IMG/VR virus record: IMGVR_UViG_3300020159_000508
Coordinates: 1-29,654 of that record
Origin: a virus
Direction: 5' to 3' (one strand)
Length of the DNA stretch: 29,654 nucleotides
The notes beneath the pieces are model-generated. The model searched no databases and was not told where the DNA came from. It saw only the letters and a list, made by a program, of their open reading frames with translations. A program made the translations under genes and the position numbers. Positions 1 through 6,391 of this stretch are shown here, in pieces; the first letter of the stretch is position 1, and every line of letters starts with the position of its first letter.

Positions 1-1
1 A

Positions 2-19
2 CCTCCCTCCTTAGGGAGG
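2..19 (+). terminator. Terminator-like 7-bp hairpin at window start
   Basis: Bases 2-8 and 13-19 form a perfect GC-rich 7-bp stem with a CCTT loop. No run of T follows (the next bases are GGCTCTCTC), so it is not a textbook rho-independent terminator. It may end the transcript of a gene just left of the window, or be one arm of the larger structured RNA that follows. Only its right-hand context is visible. Confidence 0.35.
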
Positions 20-33
20 GCTCTCTCAACCTA

Positions 34-106
34 CAGATGGATGGATTGGGGTGTCTCCCAATCGCATTCCCTTCGATGGGAACCATCTGCAACTTAAAAC
101 CAAGTT
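34..106 (+). ncRNA. Structured RNA element: three-way junction plus small hairpin, upstream of an HNH gene
   Basis: An outer 7-bp stem pairs CAGATGG (34-40) with CCATCTG (83-89). It encloses two hairpins: GATTGGG (44-50) with CCCAATC (57-63), loop GTGTCT, and TTCCC (67-71) with GGGAA (78-82), loop TTCGAT. All pairs are Watson-Crick. A further 5-bp hairpin, AACTT (91-95) with AAGTT (102-106), follows. The stretch is more GC-rich than the genes around it and has no convincing ORF. It directly precedes the HNH gene, so it may be the 3' part of a mobile intron-type RNA whose 5' part lies left of the window, or a processing or regulatory element in a late mRNA leader. I could not match it to group I core segments P3 and P7 with confidence. 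Confidence 0.4.
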
Positions 107-118
107 AAAAAACTACAT

Positions 119-436
119 ATGGGTAAGGAAAAGTGGAATACCTATACGATCCAAAAAAAGAGTAGAGATAAATCTATTCTAAGAAACAAGTTGTATGTGA
201 GGGATTATTTAGAAAACAAATCATGTGTAGATTGTGGAAATTCAGATGTTAGAGTTTTAGAGTTTGATCATGTAAAAGGAATTAAATTATATCATGTTTC
301 TTATATGATAACAAAAGCTTACAGATTAGAACTTCTAAAAGATGAAATTGATAAATGTGAAATAAGATGTTGCAATTGCCACAGAATAGTTACACACGAA
401 AGAAGAAATAATTTAAACAAAAACCAAATACAATAA
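119..436 (+). CDS. HNH endonuclease, free-standing homing type
   Basis: This 105-residue protein has the layout of a small phage HNH nuclease: a basic N-terminus, a first Cys pair C36-x2-C39, the catalytic-type D50-H51 inside the segment LEFDHVKG, and a second cluster with C80, C84, C85, C87 and H88 (RCCNCHRI), then H93. The Cys pairs would hold a structural zinc and the His residues the catalytic metal. Proteins of this kind nick or cut DNA at a homing site and spread between phages. It sits between a structured non-coding stretch and the first structural gene, 7 bases before the next start, so it looks inserted into the virion block. No Shine-Dalgarno is visible before ATG 119 (leader TTAAAAAACTACAT). 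Family assignment is firm; whether it is active is unknown. Confidence 0.85.
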   Translation: MGKEKWNTYTIQKKSRDKSILRNKLYVRDYLENKSCVDCGNSDVRVLEFDHVKGIKLYHVSYMITKAYRLELLKDEIDKCEIRCCNCHRIVTHERRNNLNKNQIQ

Positions 437-443
437 TTACATT

Positions 444-1412
444 ATGGCAAAGATAGGAAAAGTCTCTACAATTAAGAAAGACTATAACAATTCTCAGATT
501 CAGACAATGCAAGGCGGTCTTGCACAAAAAGGTATGACAAGGATTCCTGGTACAGGAGTGTTTAAGTATCCTTACAAGGAACTTGATGGTCAGTACAGAA
601 CAGGACTTGATGCTAATGCTGCATACATACGCAGGATAGGTGATAGTACAGAAAGAGAATTGGAAATTGAAAGAGTTACAGCTCTTCGTGAGAAATTACA
701 AGATTCTCTTGGAGGAGTTGATTTAGGATCTAGATCATCTTTCTGGAACTATGGTCTTTCAACTTCTACGAATGATTCAATGCATGTGCAGCCTGTAAAG
801 CTTATAGATGGAGATAACTACTTCGACTTTAAGATTCCTTTTCAGGAACTAACGTTTGCATGGCTTAGAGTTCATCCAACAATTGCAAGCTCATATCAAG
901 CTTGGGAGCGTGGTGAATATCCTGCTGACATTCAGTTCTATGTTGCTGATGATGAGATTGAAAATGCTGTAATCTTTAAGAAGAAACAATTGATCAACAA
1001 GGCTATTGTTAAGTTTGATTCAATGACTCCTGAGAAGAAGAGAAAGGTTGCTCGTTTGTTAGGTCTTCCTGTAACAGAAGATACCAAAGAAGAATCAGTG
1101 TATAACCAAGTTGATAATGTTCTTAAACAAACAGAATTCAAGAATGGTAAATATCAAGGATTAAATCCAGTGGAAGTTTTCACTAGATTTGCTGATATGA
1201 AGGAAAACTTGCTCCATATTAAAGATCTTGTTAAACAATCACTACTTCATTCTATTTATAGACTTAAACCTAATGGTAGAGTTTATGAAGGAGAATTTGA
1301 AATTGCAATTGATGAGGAAGATTTAGTTAAATTCCTTGCTGATGATGATAACCAAGATCAACTACTTACCCTAGAACAAAAATTAAAAAGTAAAAAACTC
1401 GCAGCTGTATGA
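444..1412 (+). CDS. Virion-block protein of unknown fold, 322 aa
   Basis: I do not recognise a named domain with certainty. The protein is soluble, with no signal peptide or membrane segment. The N-terminal 60 residues are basic and Gly-rich, the middle is mixed alpha/beta (residues about 110-185, with a WLRVHPTIASSYQAWERG stretch), and the C-terminal half is mostly helical and charged, ending in an acidic run (DEEDLVKFLADDDNQ) and a Lys-rich tail. Position at the head of the structural block suggests a capsid-associated or head-completion role; in crAss-like phages a protein of about this size commonly lies just downstream of the major capsid gene, which would be left of this window. The stop TGA overlaps the next start by 4 bases (ATGA), so the two genes are probably translationally coupled. 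The ATG at 444 follows an A/T-rich leader with no Shine-Dalgarno. Confidence 0.6.
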   Translation: MAKIGKVSTIKKDYNNSQIQTMQGGLAQKGMTRIPGTGVFKYPYKELDGQYRTGLDANAAYIRRIGDSTERELEIERVTALREKLQDSLGGVDLGSRSSFWNYGLSTSTNDSMHVQPVKLIDGDNYFDFKIPFQELTFAWLRVHPTIASSYQAWERGEYPADIQFYVADDEIENAVIFKKKQLINKAIVKFDSMTPEKKRKVARLLGLPVTEDTKEESVYNQVDNVLKQTEFKNGKYQGLNPVEVFTRFADMKENLLHIKDLVKQSLLHSIYRLKPNGRVYEGEFEIAIDEEDLVKFLADDDNQDQLLTLEQKLKSKKLAAV

Positions 1413-2140
1413 TACCAGTAGATAGTTTATTATATAAAATAGATCAGAAACTAAATAAACTATCAACTAACGAACATCAGCAAATTGCACTTGAAGATAA
1501 AATACTAGCTCTCAACGAGGCTCAAATCAAGTTAATTAAACAGAAGGTTGATGGTATATCAGTTGTCTCAGGTTTAGGTCTTGATTCTTTTAAGAAAAGA
1601 TATGAAGATCTTCAGAGTTTGGTGGTGAATTACGCCCACCAACCCTTGACGTTAACTTTAAAAAATATACAACTAAATCAGTGGTTTGCATACTTGCATG
1701 AGTTAGATCCTAAATACATGTTCTACATTGATAGTTATGTAATGGCTGACAAAGGTAAATGTAAAGATAGAAAGATTTGGATAAACAAAGATCTTGCAAA
1801 ACATGGTGACTTGTCACTTCTTTTAAACAACGATCATTACAAACCTTCTTTTGAATACCAAGAAACTTTTAACTTTATATCATCTGATGAGATATCAATC
1901 TTTACAGATGGTACATTTACCCCCACAAAAATTTACGTATCGTACATGAGATATCCTCAGTATATTAATAAAGAGGGATATATAATGTTAGATGGTTTAC
2001 CATCATATGATCAAAATTGTGAACTTGAAACATATCTAGAAGATGAACTTCTAGACCTAACAGTTCAAAACCTAGCAATGTACACCGAAAACCAGTCTGC
2101 TGTCCAAAGCTCAGTTTATAGGATACAGACAAATGAATAA
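1409..2140 (+). CDS. Putative ring/connector-type virion protein, 243 aa
   Basis: The N-terminal 50 residues form two predicted helices, the second being KILALNEAQIKLIKQKV. A beta-rich middle follows (about 75-200), and a C-terminal helix contains LEDELLDLTVQNLAMYTENQ. This helix / beta-sheet / helix plan and the length match the 242-residue product at 7645-8373 nearly exactly, suggesting that both are ring-type proteins assembling around the portal-tail axis. It overlaps the upstream gene by 4 bases (ATGA). Its stop is followed by a run of eight T (2142-2149) without a hairpin. The function is inferred from architecture and position only; a capsid vertex or head-completion role is an equal alternative. 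Confidence 0.55.
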   Translation: MIPVDSLLYKIDQKLNKLSTNEHQQIALEDKILALNEAQIKLIKQKVDGISVVSGLGLDSFKKRYEDLQSLVVNYAHQPLTLTLKNIQLNQWFAYLHELDPKYMFYIDSYVMADKGKCKDRKIWINKDLAKHGDLSLLLNNDHYKPSFEYQETFNFISSDEISIFTDGTFTPTKIYVSYMRYPQYINKEGYIMLDGLPSYDQNCELETYLEDELLDLTVQNLAMYTENQSAVQSSVYRIQTNE

Positions 2141-2169
2141 GTTTTTTTTCATTATTTAAATAAATAACA

Positions 2170-3324
2170 ATGGCAGATTTTTCTCTAACTACCGTCTTCG
2201 TAGTTCCTGTTGGCACATCAATAGCCAGTAGTGGTTCTACGCAAGACTTGGTTGCTGGACAAGTTGGTTTCTTTGATAAAGATTATCAAGCAACCACCAC
2301 CCCTAGCACCTCTCCTTATTTCTATGTTGCTCAAGGTCGAGTAAACACTTATCTCCAAGGTTCTAAGCGTTCTGATAAGATCGCTGGTTGTGGAGAAAGC
2401 GCAGCTTGTAAATCAAATGTAACTGAATGGTACAAAGTGGCTGGTTGTCCAACCCCTGCTGTTCAAATTACAGATGTTGATGGCTGGAATGTAAAATGTG
2501 GTGACGTTGTTACCCTTACACTTCGTGCTCACTCTTCTTACCTTGACACCCTGTATTTCAATGGTTTCACACGTTCAGTAACTGTACAAGCTCCTTGTTG
2601 TGACTGTGGTGGTGATCCTTGTGAGAACACTGATGTTAATGCATTGATTAATCAATTCATTGTAAAATTGCGTCAGCAAGCTCCAGGTAACAACCCAGAT
2701 AACATTAGCTTCAATGACTTCTACACTTTTGAAAATGTAGGTGGAACTATCCTTCGTATCTCTGGTAAGCCTCTTACCAAGTATGGTCAGCCTTGTGATG
2801 TCGCTGCGTTCCCTTGGGAATATGACAGAATGTACTTCCGTACTTTTGTTTATTCTGGTCCTGCTACCACTGCTGACTTTATCGTAGCAGATGCTTGTAA
2901 CATTGTTGCTGAAGCTCAAGTTGTACAACGTGCATCTTACCCTTCAGGTACTTCTGATGAGATTGCTCAATTGGAAAAGAACTACTACAGCTACCAAGCT
3001 GGTTACCTGAAGCATCTCTATAGGATGAATGGTTACAATGAGAACTTCGAAAGCTGGGTTAGTGACGGTACAACTTATGACACTTACTATGTTAAGTTTA
3101 ATGAGTATAGCAAGTCTGCATACAGCTGGGGTGATTACATCAAAGAAGATGCTATGGTAATCATTGCTGTTCCTCAGGGAAGCGGTGCTGCTACATCTGT
3201 TGATGCAATTCTTGAAGATGCTCTTGGTGTTATTGAGTTTGATAATGCTTGTGTAAGCACTACAACCACTACATCAACTGCTGCTCCTTCTACTACAACC
3301 ACTACTAGCACTCTTATTCCTTAA
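2170..3324 (+). CDS. Abundant virion structural protein with C-terminal Thr tail (capsid or auxiliary capsid candidate)
   Basis: This 384-residue protein is mostly beta-rich for residues 1-165, with a Cys-rich stretch CCDCGGDPC near 151-159. A second domain includes a helix (EIAQLEKNYYSYQAG) and ends near residue 360. Residues 363-384 are a Thr-rich tail, two TTTTTST blocks each closed by Pro. Codon use sets it apart: seven of its ten Arg codons are CGT, whereas in the 8854-9822 gene nearly all are AGA or AGG, and it uses many C-ending codons. That, a tandem in-frame stop (TAA TAG) and a strong terminator right after it point to very high expression. It could be a major or auxiliary capsid protein; the HK97 fold cannot be shown by eye. 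The sequence style is familiar from crAss-like virion proteins. The leader is AATAAATAACA with no Shine-Dalgarno. Confidence 0.65.
   Translation: MADFSLTTVFVVPVGTSIASSGSTQDLVAGQVGFFDKDYQATTTPSTSPYFYVAQGRVNTYLQGSKRSDKIAGCGESAACKSNVTEWYKVAGCPTPAVQITDVDGWNVKCGDVVTLTLRAHSSYLDTLYFNGFTRSVTVQAPCCDCGGDPCENTDVNALINQFIVKLRQQAPGNNPDNISFNDFYTFENVGGTILRISGKPLTKYGQPCDVAAFPWEYDRMYFRTFVYSGPATTADFIVADACNIVAEAQVVQRASYPSGTSDEIAQLEKNYYSYQAGYLKHLYRMNGYNENFESWVSDGTTYDTYYVKFNEYSKSAYSWGDYIKEDAMVIIAVPQGSGAATSVDAILEDALGVIEFDNACVSTTTTTSTAAPSTTTTTSTLIP
3256..3321 (+). repeat. Threonine-codon tract encoding a TTTTTST-P tail (copy 1)
   Basis: It encodes residues 363-384 of the 2170-3324 product: Ser, five Thr, Ser, Thr, Ala, Ala, Pro, then a second such block ending Leu-Ile-Pro and the stop. 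The codons are a mix of ACT, ACA and ACC, so the tract is low-complexity at the DNA level but not a perfect microsatellite. Confidence 0.9.
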
Positions 3325-3358
3325 TAGGGCTGTAGAAAGAAACAATATCATATAACCT

Positions 3359-3399
3359 AAGCCAGAGGTGAGAGGATTCAATCTCAAATCCTCTGGCTT
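3359..3399 (+). terminator. Strong rho-independent-type terminator with an alternative stem
   Basis: AAGCCAGAGG (3359-3368) pairs perfectly with CCTCTGGCTT (3390-3399). Inside, TGAGA (3369-3373) pairs with TCTCA (3382-3386), so one long stem with a three-base bulge forms. TTATTTATTT follows. The sequence also allows a competing 8-bp stem, AGAGGATT (3371-3378) with AATCCTCT (3387-3394), which uses the same 3' bases. It lies between the presumed abundant protein gene and the fibre cluster and should lower read-through into the latter. Confidence 0.8.
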
Positions 3400-3415
3400 A
3401 TTTATTTAAAAGAAT

Positions 3416-3982
3416 ATGGCAGATCTCAAATTAGATATATTAGTTATTCCTACATATAATCTAGAGACCTTGGGTATTGCTGATAATTCAATATATCCAG
3501 TTAGTCCTGCTGTACAATCTCCTACTATTGAAATAGATGTTCCTGGATTTGGTCTAGTGAGTCTTCCTTTCAATATAAATGACTTTAATATATACAATTC
3601 TACATCATTAGGATTAACAGCAGTGGGTGCTCCTCTGCTACCTCTTCCTGATGGAGTTTATTATATTAAGTATTCAGTAGCTCCTGCATATGTAAATTAT
3701 GTTCAGAAGACAATAATACGCGTTGATCAACTTCAAGAGAAGTTCGATAGTGCGTTTATGAAGCTTGACATGATGGAATGTGATTTGGCTATAAAGAGAC
3801 AACAGAAAGTGGAGTTGAACAGTATTTATTATTTTATACAAGGAGCAATAGCTGCAGCAAATAACTGTGCTGTAGCTACAGCAAACAAACTTTACAATCA
3901 AGCAAATAGAATGTTAAATAACTTTATTAGAGGTAATTGTAACTGTTATGGTAATAATTATGTAAATAATAATATGTATTGA
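3416..3982 (+). CDS. Structural protein: N-terminal beta domain, C-terminal helices (fibre/decoration cluster)
   Basis: The 188-residue product has a beta-rich N-terminal half (1-105) with many Pro, Gly and aliphatic residues. A helical half follows, with FDSAFMKLDMMECDLAI near 112-126 and a second helix through FIQGAIAAANNCAVATANK. It ends in an Asn/Cys/Tyr-rich tail (residues 168-188). This layout is one I associate with crAss-like virion proteins beside fibre genes; the helices could trimerise or form a bundle around a fibre base. It is the first gene after the terminator at 3359-3399. The start ATGGCAGAT is the same nine bases as the gene at 2170. The exact role is unknown. Confidence 0.6.
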   Translation: MADLKLDILVIPTYNLETLGIADNSIYPVSPAVQSPTIEIDVPGFGLVSLPFNINDFNIYNSTSLGLTAVGAPLLPLPDGVYYIKYSVAPAYVNYVQKTIIRVDQLQEKFDSAFMKLDMMECDLAIKRQQKVELNSIYYFIQGAIAAANNCAVATANKLYNQANRMLNNFIRGNCNCYGNNYVNNNMY

Positions 3983-3983
3983 T

Positions 3984-4127
3984 ATGGCAAGTTGTAGAAA
4001 TTGTGGTACTAAAGTTGGCTGCGGTTGTCAGTTAATTAATGGATTGTGTGCAGGATGTAATGCTGCACTTAAACAAGCAACTAAAAGAATAAAAGATGTT
4101 ATATCCAAGACTTACAGATTGTATTAG
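3984..4127 (+). CDS. 47-aa cysteine-rich mini-protein, probable zinc knuckle
   Basis: This small ORF starts with ATG 3984, one base after the TGA of the upstream gene, and ends at TAG 4125-4127. The product has six Cys in its first 25 residues: C4-x2-C7, C13-x-C15 and C22-x2-C25, with a short basic helix after them (about residues 27-44, many Lys and Arg). The spacing suits a single zinc-binding fold. It overlaps the start of the next gene by 32 bases in another frame. Support comes from the tight junction with the upstream stop, the start style (ATGGCA, as in several neighbours) and the Cys pattern; its small size keeps confidence moderate. Role unknown. Confidence 0.65.
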   Translation: MASCRNCGTKVGCGCQLINGLCAGCNAALKQATKRIKDVISKTYRLY

Positions 4128-4362
4128 TTGTACAACTATTCCAGCTCTGATGGCAGACATCGATTGCAAACTTACAGAGGTGGCAAACAAAGAATACAAT
4201 AATATTGTGTTCTCTTTAAACTACGCTACAAATGGACCTGTTATTGATGACCTTCTTAACTACAGAAGGATTTTAAGATTCAAGTATTGTAATCTGGATT
4301 ATGGAGCACCATTCACTGTAGAGCAAATAGCAAGTAGAGTTAAAATATTAATTCATAAATAA
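4096..4362 (+). CDS. Small virion-cluster protein, 88 aa
   Basis: The 88-residue product opens with MLYPRLTDCISCTT, with C9 and C12 as a CxxC pair, followed by a helix (ALMADIDCKLTEVANKEYNN) and a short C-terminal helix (TVEQIASRVKILIHK). No named domain is recognised. Its ATG lies inside the preceding mini-gene (32-base overlap) and its stop is 9 bases before the fibre gene at 4372, so all belong to one transcription unit. A chaperone or base-plate adaptor for the fibres is possible but unproven. No upstream in-frame start is preferred because the 3984 frame occupies the region. Confidence 0.55.
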   Translation: MLYPRLTDCISCTTIPALMADIDCKLTEVANKEYNNIVFSLNYATNGPVIDDLLNYRRILRFKYCNLDYGAPFTVEQIASRVKILIHK

Positions 4363-4371
4363 AATAAAAAC

Positions 4372-5520
4372 ATGTCTTGTTCAAATTGTTATAACGGATG
4401 TGCTGAGATAGTTTCAGATAAATGTGTGAGATATACAGGAATTGATGTTCCAGTGTTGGGAATACAAACAGGGGATTCTTTGTCTTATATTGAACAATCA
4501 CTTATACAATTTCTTACATCCACTTTAAATGGTGTAGGAATTCTACCTATAGTTGATCCAACTATTATATGTGAAATTGTTAATGCTAATCTCCCTACAT
4601 GTGGAGAGTTTACACTTAACGATTATATTTCAGCGCTTATTAAGTCTGTATGTGATTTACAAACTCAAATTGTAGTGCTTGATGGAAGGATCGATGTTAT
4701 AGAAGCTAATTACACTGTAGAGTGTCTTGATGGTGTAACTTCAACTTCTGGTACACATGCTATTCTTCAAGCAGTGATTACAAAACTGTGTGATTTAGAT
4801 TTGGCACTATCAGCACTAGCCCTTGATGTAGATACAAACTATGTTAAGATTTCAGATCTAGATGCATTAATCCAAGCATATCTAGATAGTATACCTAGTT
4901 CCTCTAAGCAGTATAATAAAATGATTCCGTACACTGTGGTTGAGTATTATGGCTCTCTGAGCTATTTTGATGCCACAGGAGCTGGTCTTGGTGATTGGGA
5001 GAAACTATATCTATGTAATGGTTTAAATGGCACTCCTGACAAGCGTGGACGTGTTCCTGTTGGAGCTATACAACTTGTTCCTGGTGGAGCACTTAGTTCT
5101 GTTGTAAATCCTGCTGTAGCTGGTAATCCCAACTATGCTGTAGGAGATGCTATATATGGAGCTAACACAATCATCCTTTCAGCTGCTCAAATACCTGCAC
5201 ACACGCACGTAGCTACAGCTGCTGTAATTGTAACAGATACACACAGGCACTTCATTGCTGCAGATATTGCTGAGAACCTACCTAATCTTGCAAATGCTAC
5301 ATCACCAATTGTACGCACTTCAAATGAAGGTGTTTATGCTGAATATGCACTTCGTGCTAACACAACTGGTCTAGATGCCACTGTAGGTAGAACAAGTCAA
5401 ACAGCTGTAGGATCAATAAATGTTGGTGTTGGAGTGACAAATGCTGTAAATGTTGGTGATCAGTCACACAGCAATATTCAACCTACACTTGCTTGTTACT
5501 ACATAATGTACATTCCTTAA
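4372..5520 (+). CDS. Fibre protein with C-terminal phage tail-collar domain
   Basis: This 382-residue protein has a Cys-rich start (C3, C6, C10, C18), an N-terminal part built of short helices with TGDSLSYIEQSL near 33-44, and a stalk-like region to about residue 175. The C-terminal half matches the tail-collar / microcystin-dependent-protein family: LCNGLNGTPDKRGRVPVGA (214-232), then LSAAQIPAHTH (269-279), HRH (291-293) and a final IQPTLACYYIMYI segment. In T4 gp12, His residues of such trimeric fibres bind a metal. The gene is likely a head- or tail-attached fibre. It ends in Ile-Pro-stop, as do three other genes in the window. Assignment of the collar domain is firm; attachment site on the virion and receptor are not known. 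Confidence 0.85.
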   Translation: MSCSNCYNGCAEIVSDKCVRYTGIDVPVLGIQTGDSLSYIEQSLIQFLTSTLNGVGILPIVDPTIICEIVNANLPTCGEFTLNDYISALIKSVCDLQTQIVVLDGRIDVIEANYTVECLDGVTSTSGTHAILQAVITKLCDLDLALSALALDVDTNYVKISDLDALIQAYLDSIPSSSKQYNKMIPYTVVEYYGSLSYFDATGAGLGDWEKLYLCNGLNGTPDKRGRVPVGAIQLVPGGALSSVVNPAVAGNPNYAVGDAIYGANTIILSAAQIPAHTHVATAAVIVTDTHRHFIAADIAENLPNLANATSPIVRTSNEGVYAEYALRANTTGLDATVGRTSQTAVGSINVGVGVTNAVNVGDQSHSNIQPTLACYYIMYIP

Positions 5521-5539
5521 TCTATTAAATCTACAATAA

Positions 5540-6205
5540 ATGGCTTGTTTACCAGGTACGCCATGCTATCCAGTTCAAGTTAACACTGTCTATCCAAAGA
5601 AGTGTAACAATGGTTGGTTTGCTGGTTATCCAATAAATACAAATCTGATATGTTACAATGGTCCAAACCTGCCAAACACAGGTGTAGTTACAGGGGATAA
5701 TCTAAATTTGGTTCTTGAGAAAATAGATCAGGAGTTAGATCCTGTAACCTTAGTTCAAACAATCCTTCAAACTATATTAACCAATCCCTCATTAAACGTA
5801 AGTTTTTGTACATTAGTAAACGCTTGTGTAGCAAACAACACTACAACAACTACAAGTAGCAGTACAACAACTACAACTAGTAGTAGTACAACTACAACTA
5901 CTACAACTGCTTCACCAACAACTACTACAACTACAACAGTTCCTAATTATTACTATTATAGTGTAGATAGATACAGTTGTATTGATTGTAGTGTTTTAGG
6001 TAGCTATATCATGAGAGCAGAATCAAGCTTAAGTACAATAGACAATTACGTATTAAATATAGTACCAGATGGGTATGGTTATAAAGTGATAAGTCTATTA
6101 GGAACTAGCTTCATTCTTCCTTATTACATAGGTCCATATGACTTTGATTACGACCCAGCATGGAGTAGTAATACTTGCAGTGGAATATGCTCAGTGGCTC
6201 CTTAG
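5540..6205 (+). CDS. Thr-tract virion protein with fibre-like N-terminal adaptor, 221 aa
   Basis: Residues 1-68 look like an attachment domain found on Bacteroidetes-phage fibre proteins: a Cys/Pro-rich start, then LICYNGPNLPNTGVVTGDNL and LVLEKIDQEL. The TGDNL element parallels TGDSL in the preceding fibre. Residues 101-135 are almost only Thr and Ser, interrupted by ASP and closed by VP. A compact Tyr- and Cys-containing domain of about 85 residues follows (starting NYYYYSVDRYSCIDC), with a CSGIC pair near the end. The architecture is adaptor, flexible or glycosylated linker, tip domain. It is the last gene before the terminator at 6254-6280. The ligand of the tip domain is unknown. Confidence 0.65.
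   Translation: MACLPGTPCYPVQVNTVYPKKCNNGWFAGYPINTNLICYNGPNLPNTGVVTGDNLNLVLEKIDQELDPVTLVQTILQTILTNPSLNVSFCTLVNACVANNTTTTTSSSTTTTTSSSTTTTTTTASPTTTTTTTVPNYYYYSVDRYSCIDCSVLGSYIMRAESSLSTIDNYVLNIVPDGYGYKVISLLGTSFILPYYIGPYDFDYDPAWSSNTCSGICSVAP
5840..5944 (+). repeat. Threonine/serine-codon tract (copy 2)
   Basis: It encodes residues 101-135 of the 5540-6205 product: T5-S3-T5-S3-T7-ASP-T7-VP. At the DNA level it is a run of ACA/ACT codons broken by AGT/AGC, the longest tract of this kind in the window. Confidence 0.9.
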
Positions 6206-6253
6206 ACATTTGTAATATATTAAAAACTCTGTTTTGTTGGTTTTACAGGGTTT

Positions 6254-6280
6254 CCCCTAGGCTTACGCCTGGGGGTTTTT
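6254..6280 (+). terminator. Rho-independent terminator after the fibre cluster
   Basis: CCCC (6254-6257) and AGGC (6259-6262), separated by a single bulged T, pair with GCCT (6267-6270) and GGGG (6271-6274) around a TTAC loop; one more G and then five T (6276-6280) follow. This is a classical stem plus T-run. It closes the 3416-6205 unit. Together with the candidate promoter just downstream it splits the block into separate transcripts. Confidence 0.85.
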
Positions 6281-6301
6281 ATTTAAACTATAATCATTTT
6301 A

Positions 6302-6337
6302 GTTATCATAGATAACCTAATTGATTAAATAAATTTG
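6302..6337 (+). promoter_or_regulatory. Candidate Bacteroidetes-type promoter with upstream inverted repeat
   Basis: The 186-base gap 6206-6391 holds the terminator and then this region. GTTATC (6302-6307) and GATAAC (6311-6316) form a perfect inverted repeat around ATA. TAAATTTG (6330-6337) fits the Bacteroidetes -7 box TAnnTTTG. No clear TTTG is present about 20 bases upstream, so the -33 box is poor. Transcription would start near 6343, about 50 bases before the 6392 gene. The inverted repeat could be an operator. It is supported by position after a terminator and by the same octamer in the gap at 21482-21567. Confidence 0.4.
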
Positions 6338-6391
6338 GATAATTTCAAAAAGCCTCGTATCTTTACTCAATTTTAACCAAACAATAATGAC

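Noticed and set aside
1-106. tRNA gene or clear group I intron
   Set aside because: The three-way junction lacks the four-arm cloverleaf and CCA-end geometry, and I could not pair group I P3 and P7 segments; kept only as an unassigned RNA element.
2141-2160. Terminator at the T8 run after the 243-aa gene
   Set aside because: No stem precedes the T run; only the A/T-rich leader of the next gene is present.
5840-5944. CRISPR array or satellite from the repeated ACA/ACT units
   Set aside because: The units are in frame, code Thr/Ser, have no spacer structure and lie inside a continuous gene.
4372-6205. Diversity-generating retroelement target in the fibre genes
   Set aside because: No reverse transcriptase, template repeat or AAC-rich variable C-terminal region is visible in the window.
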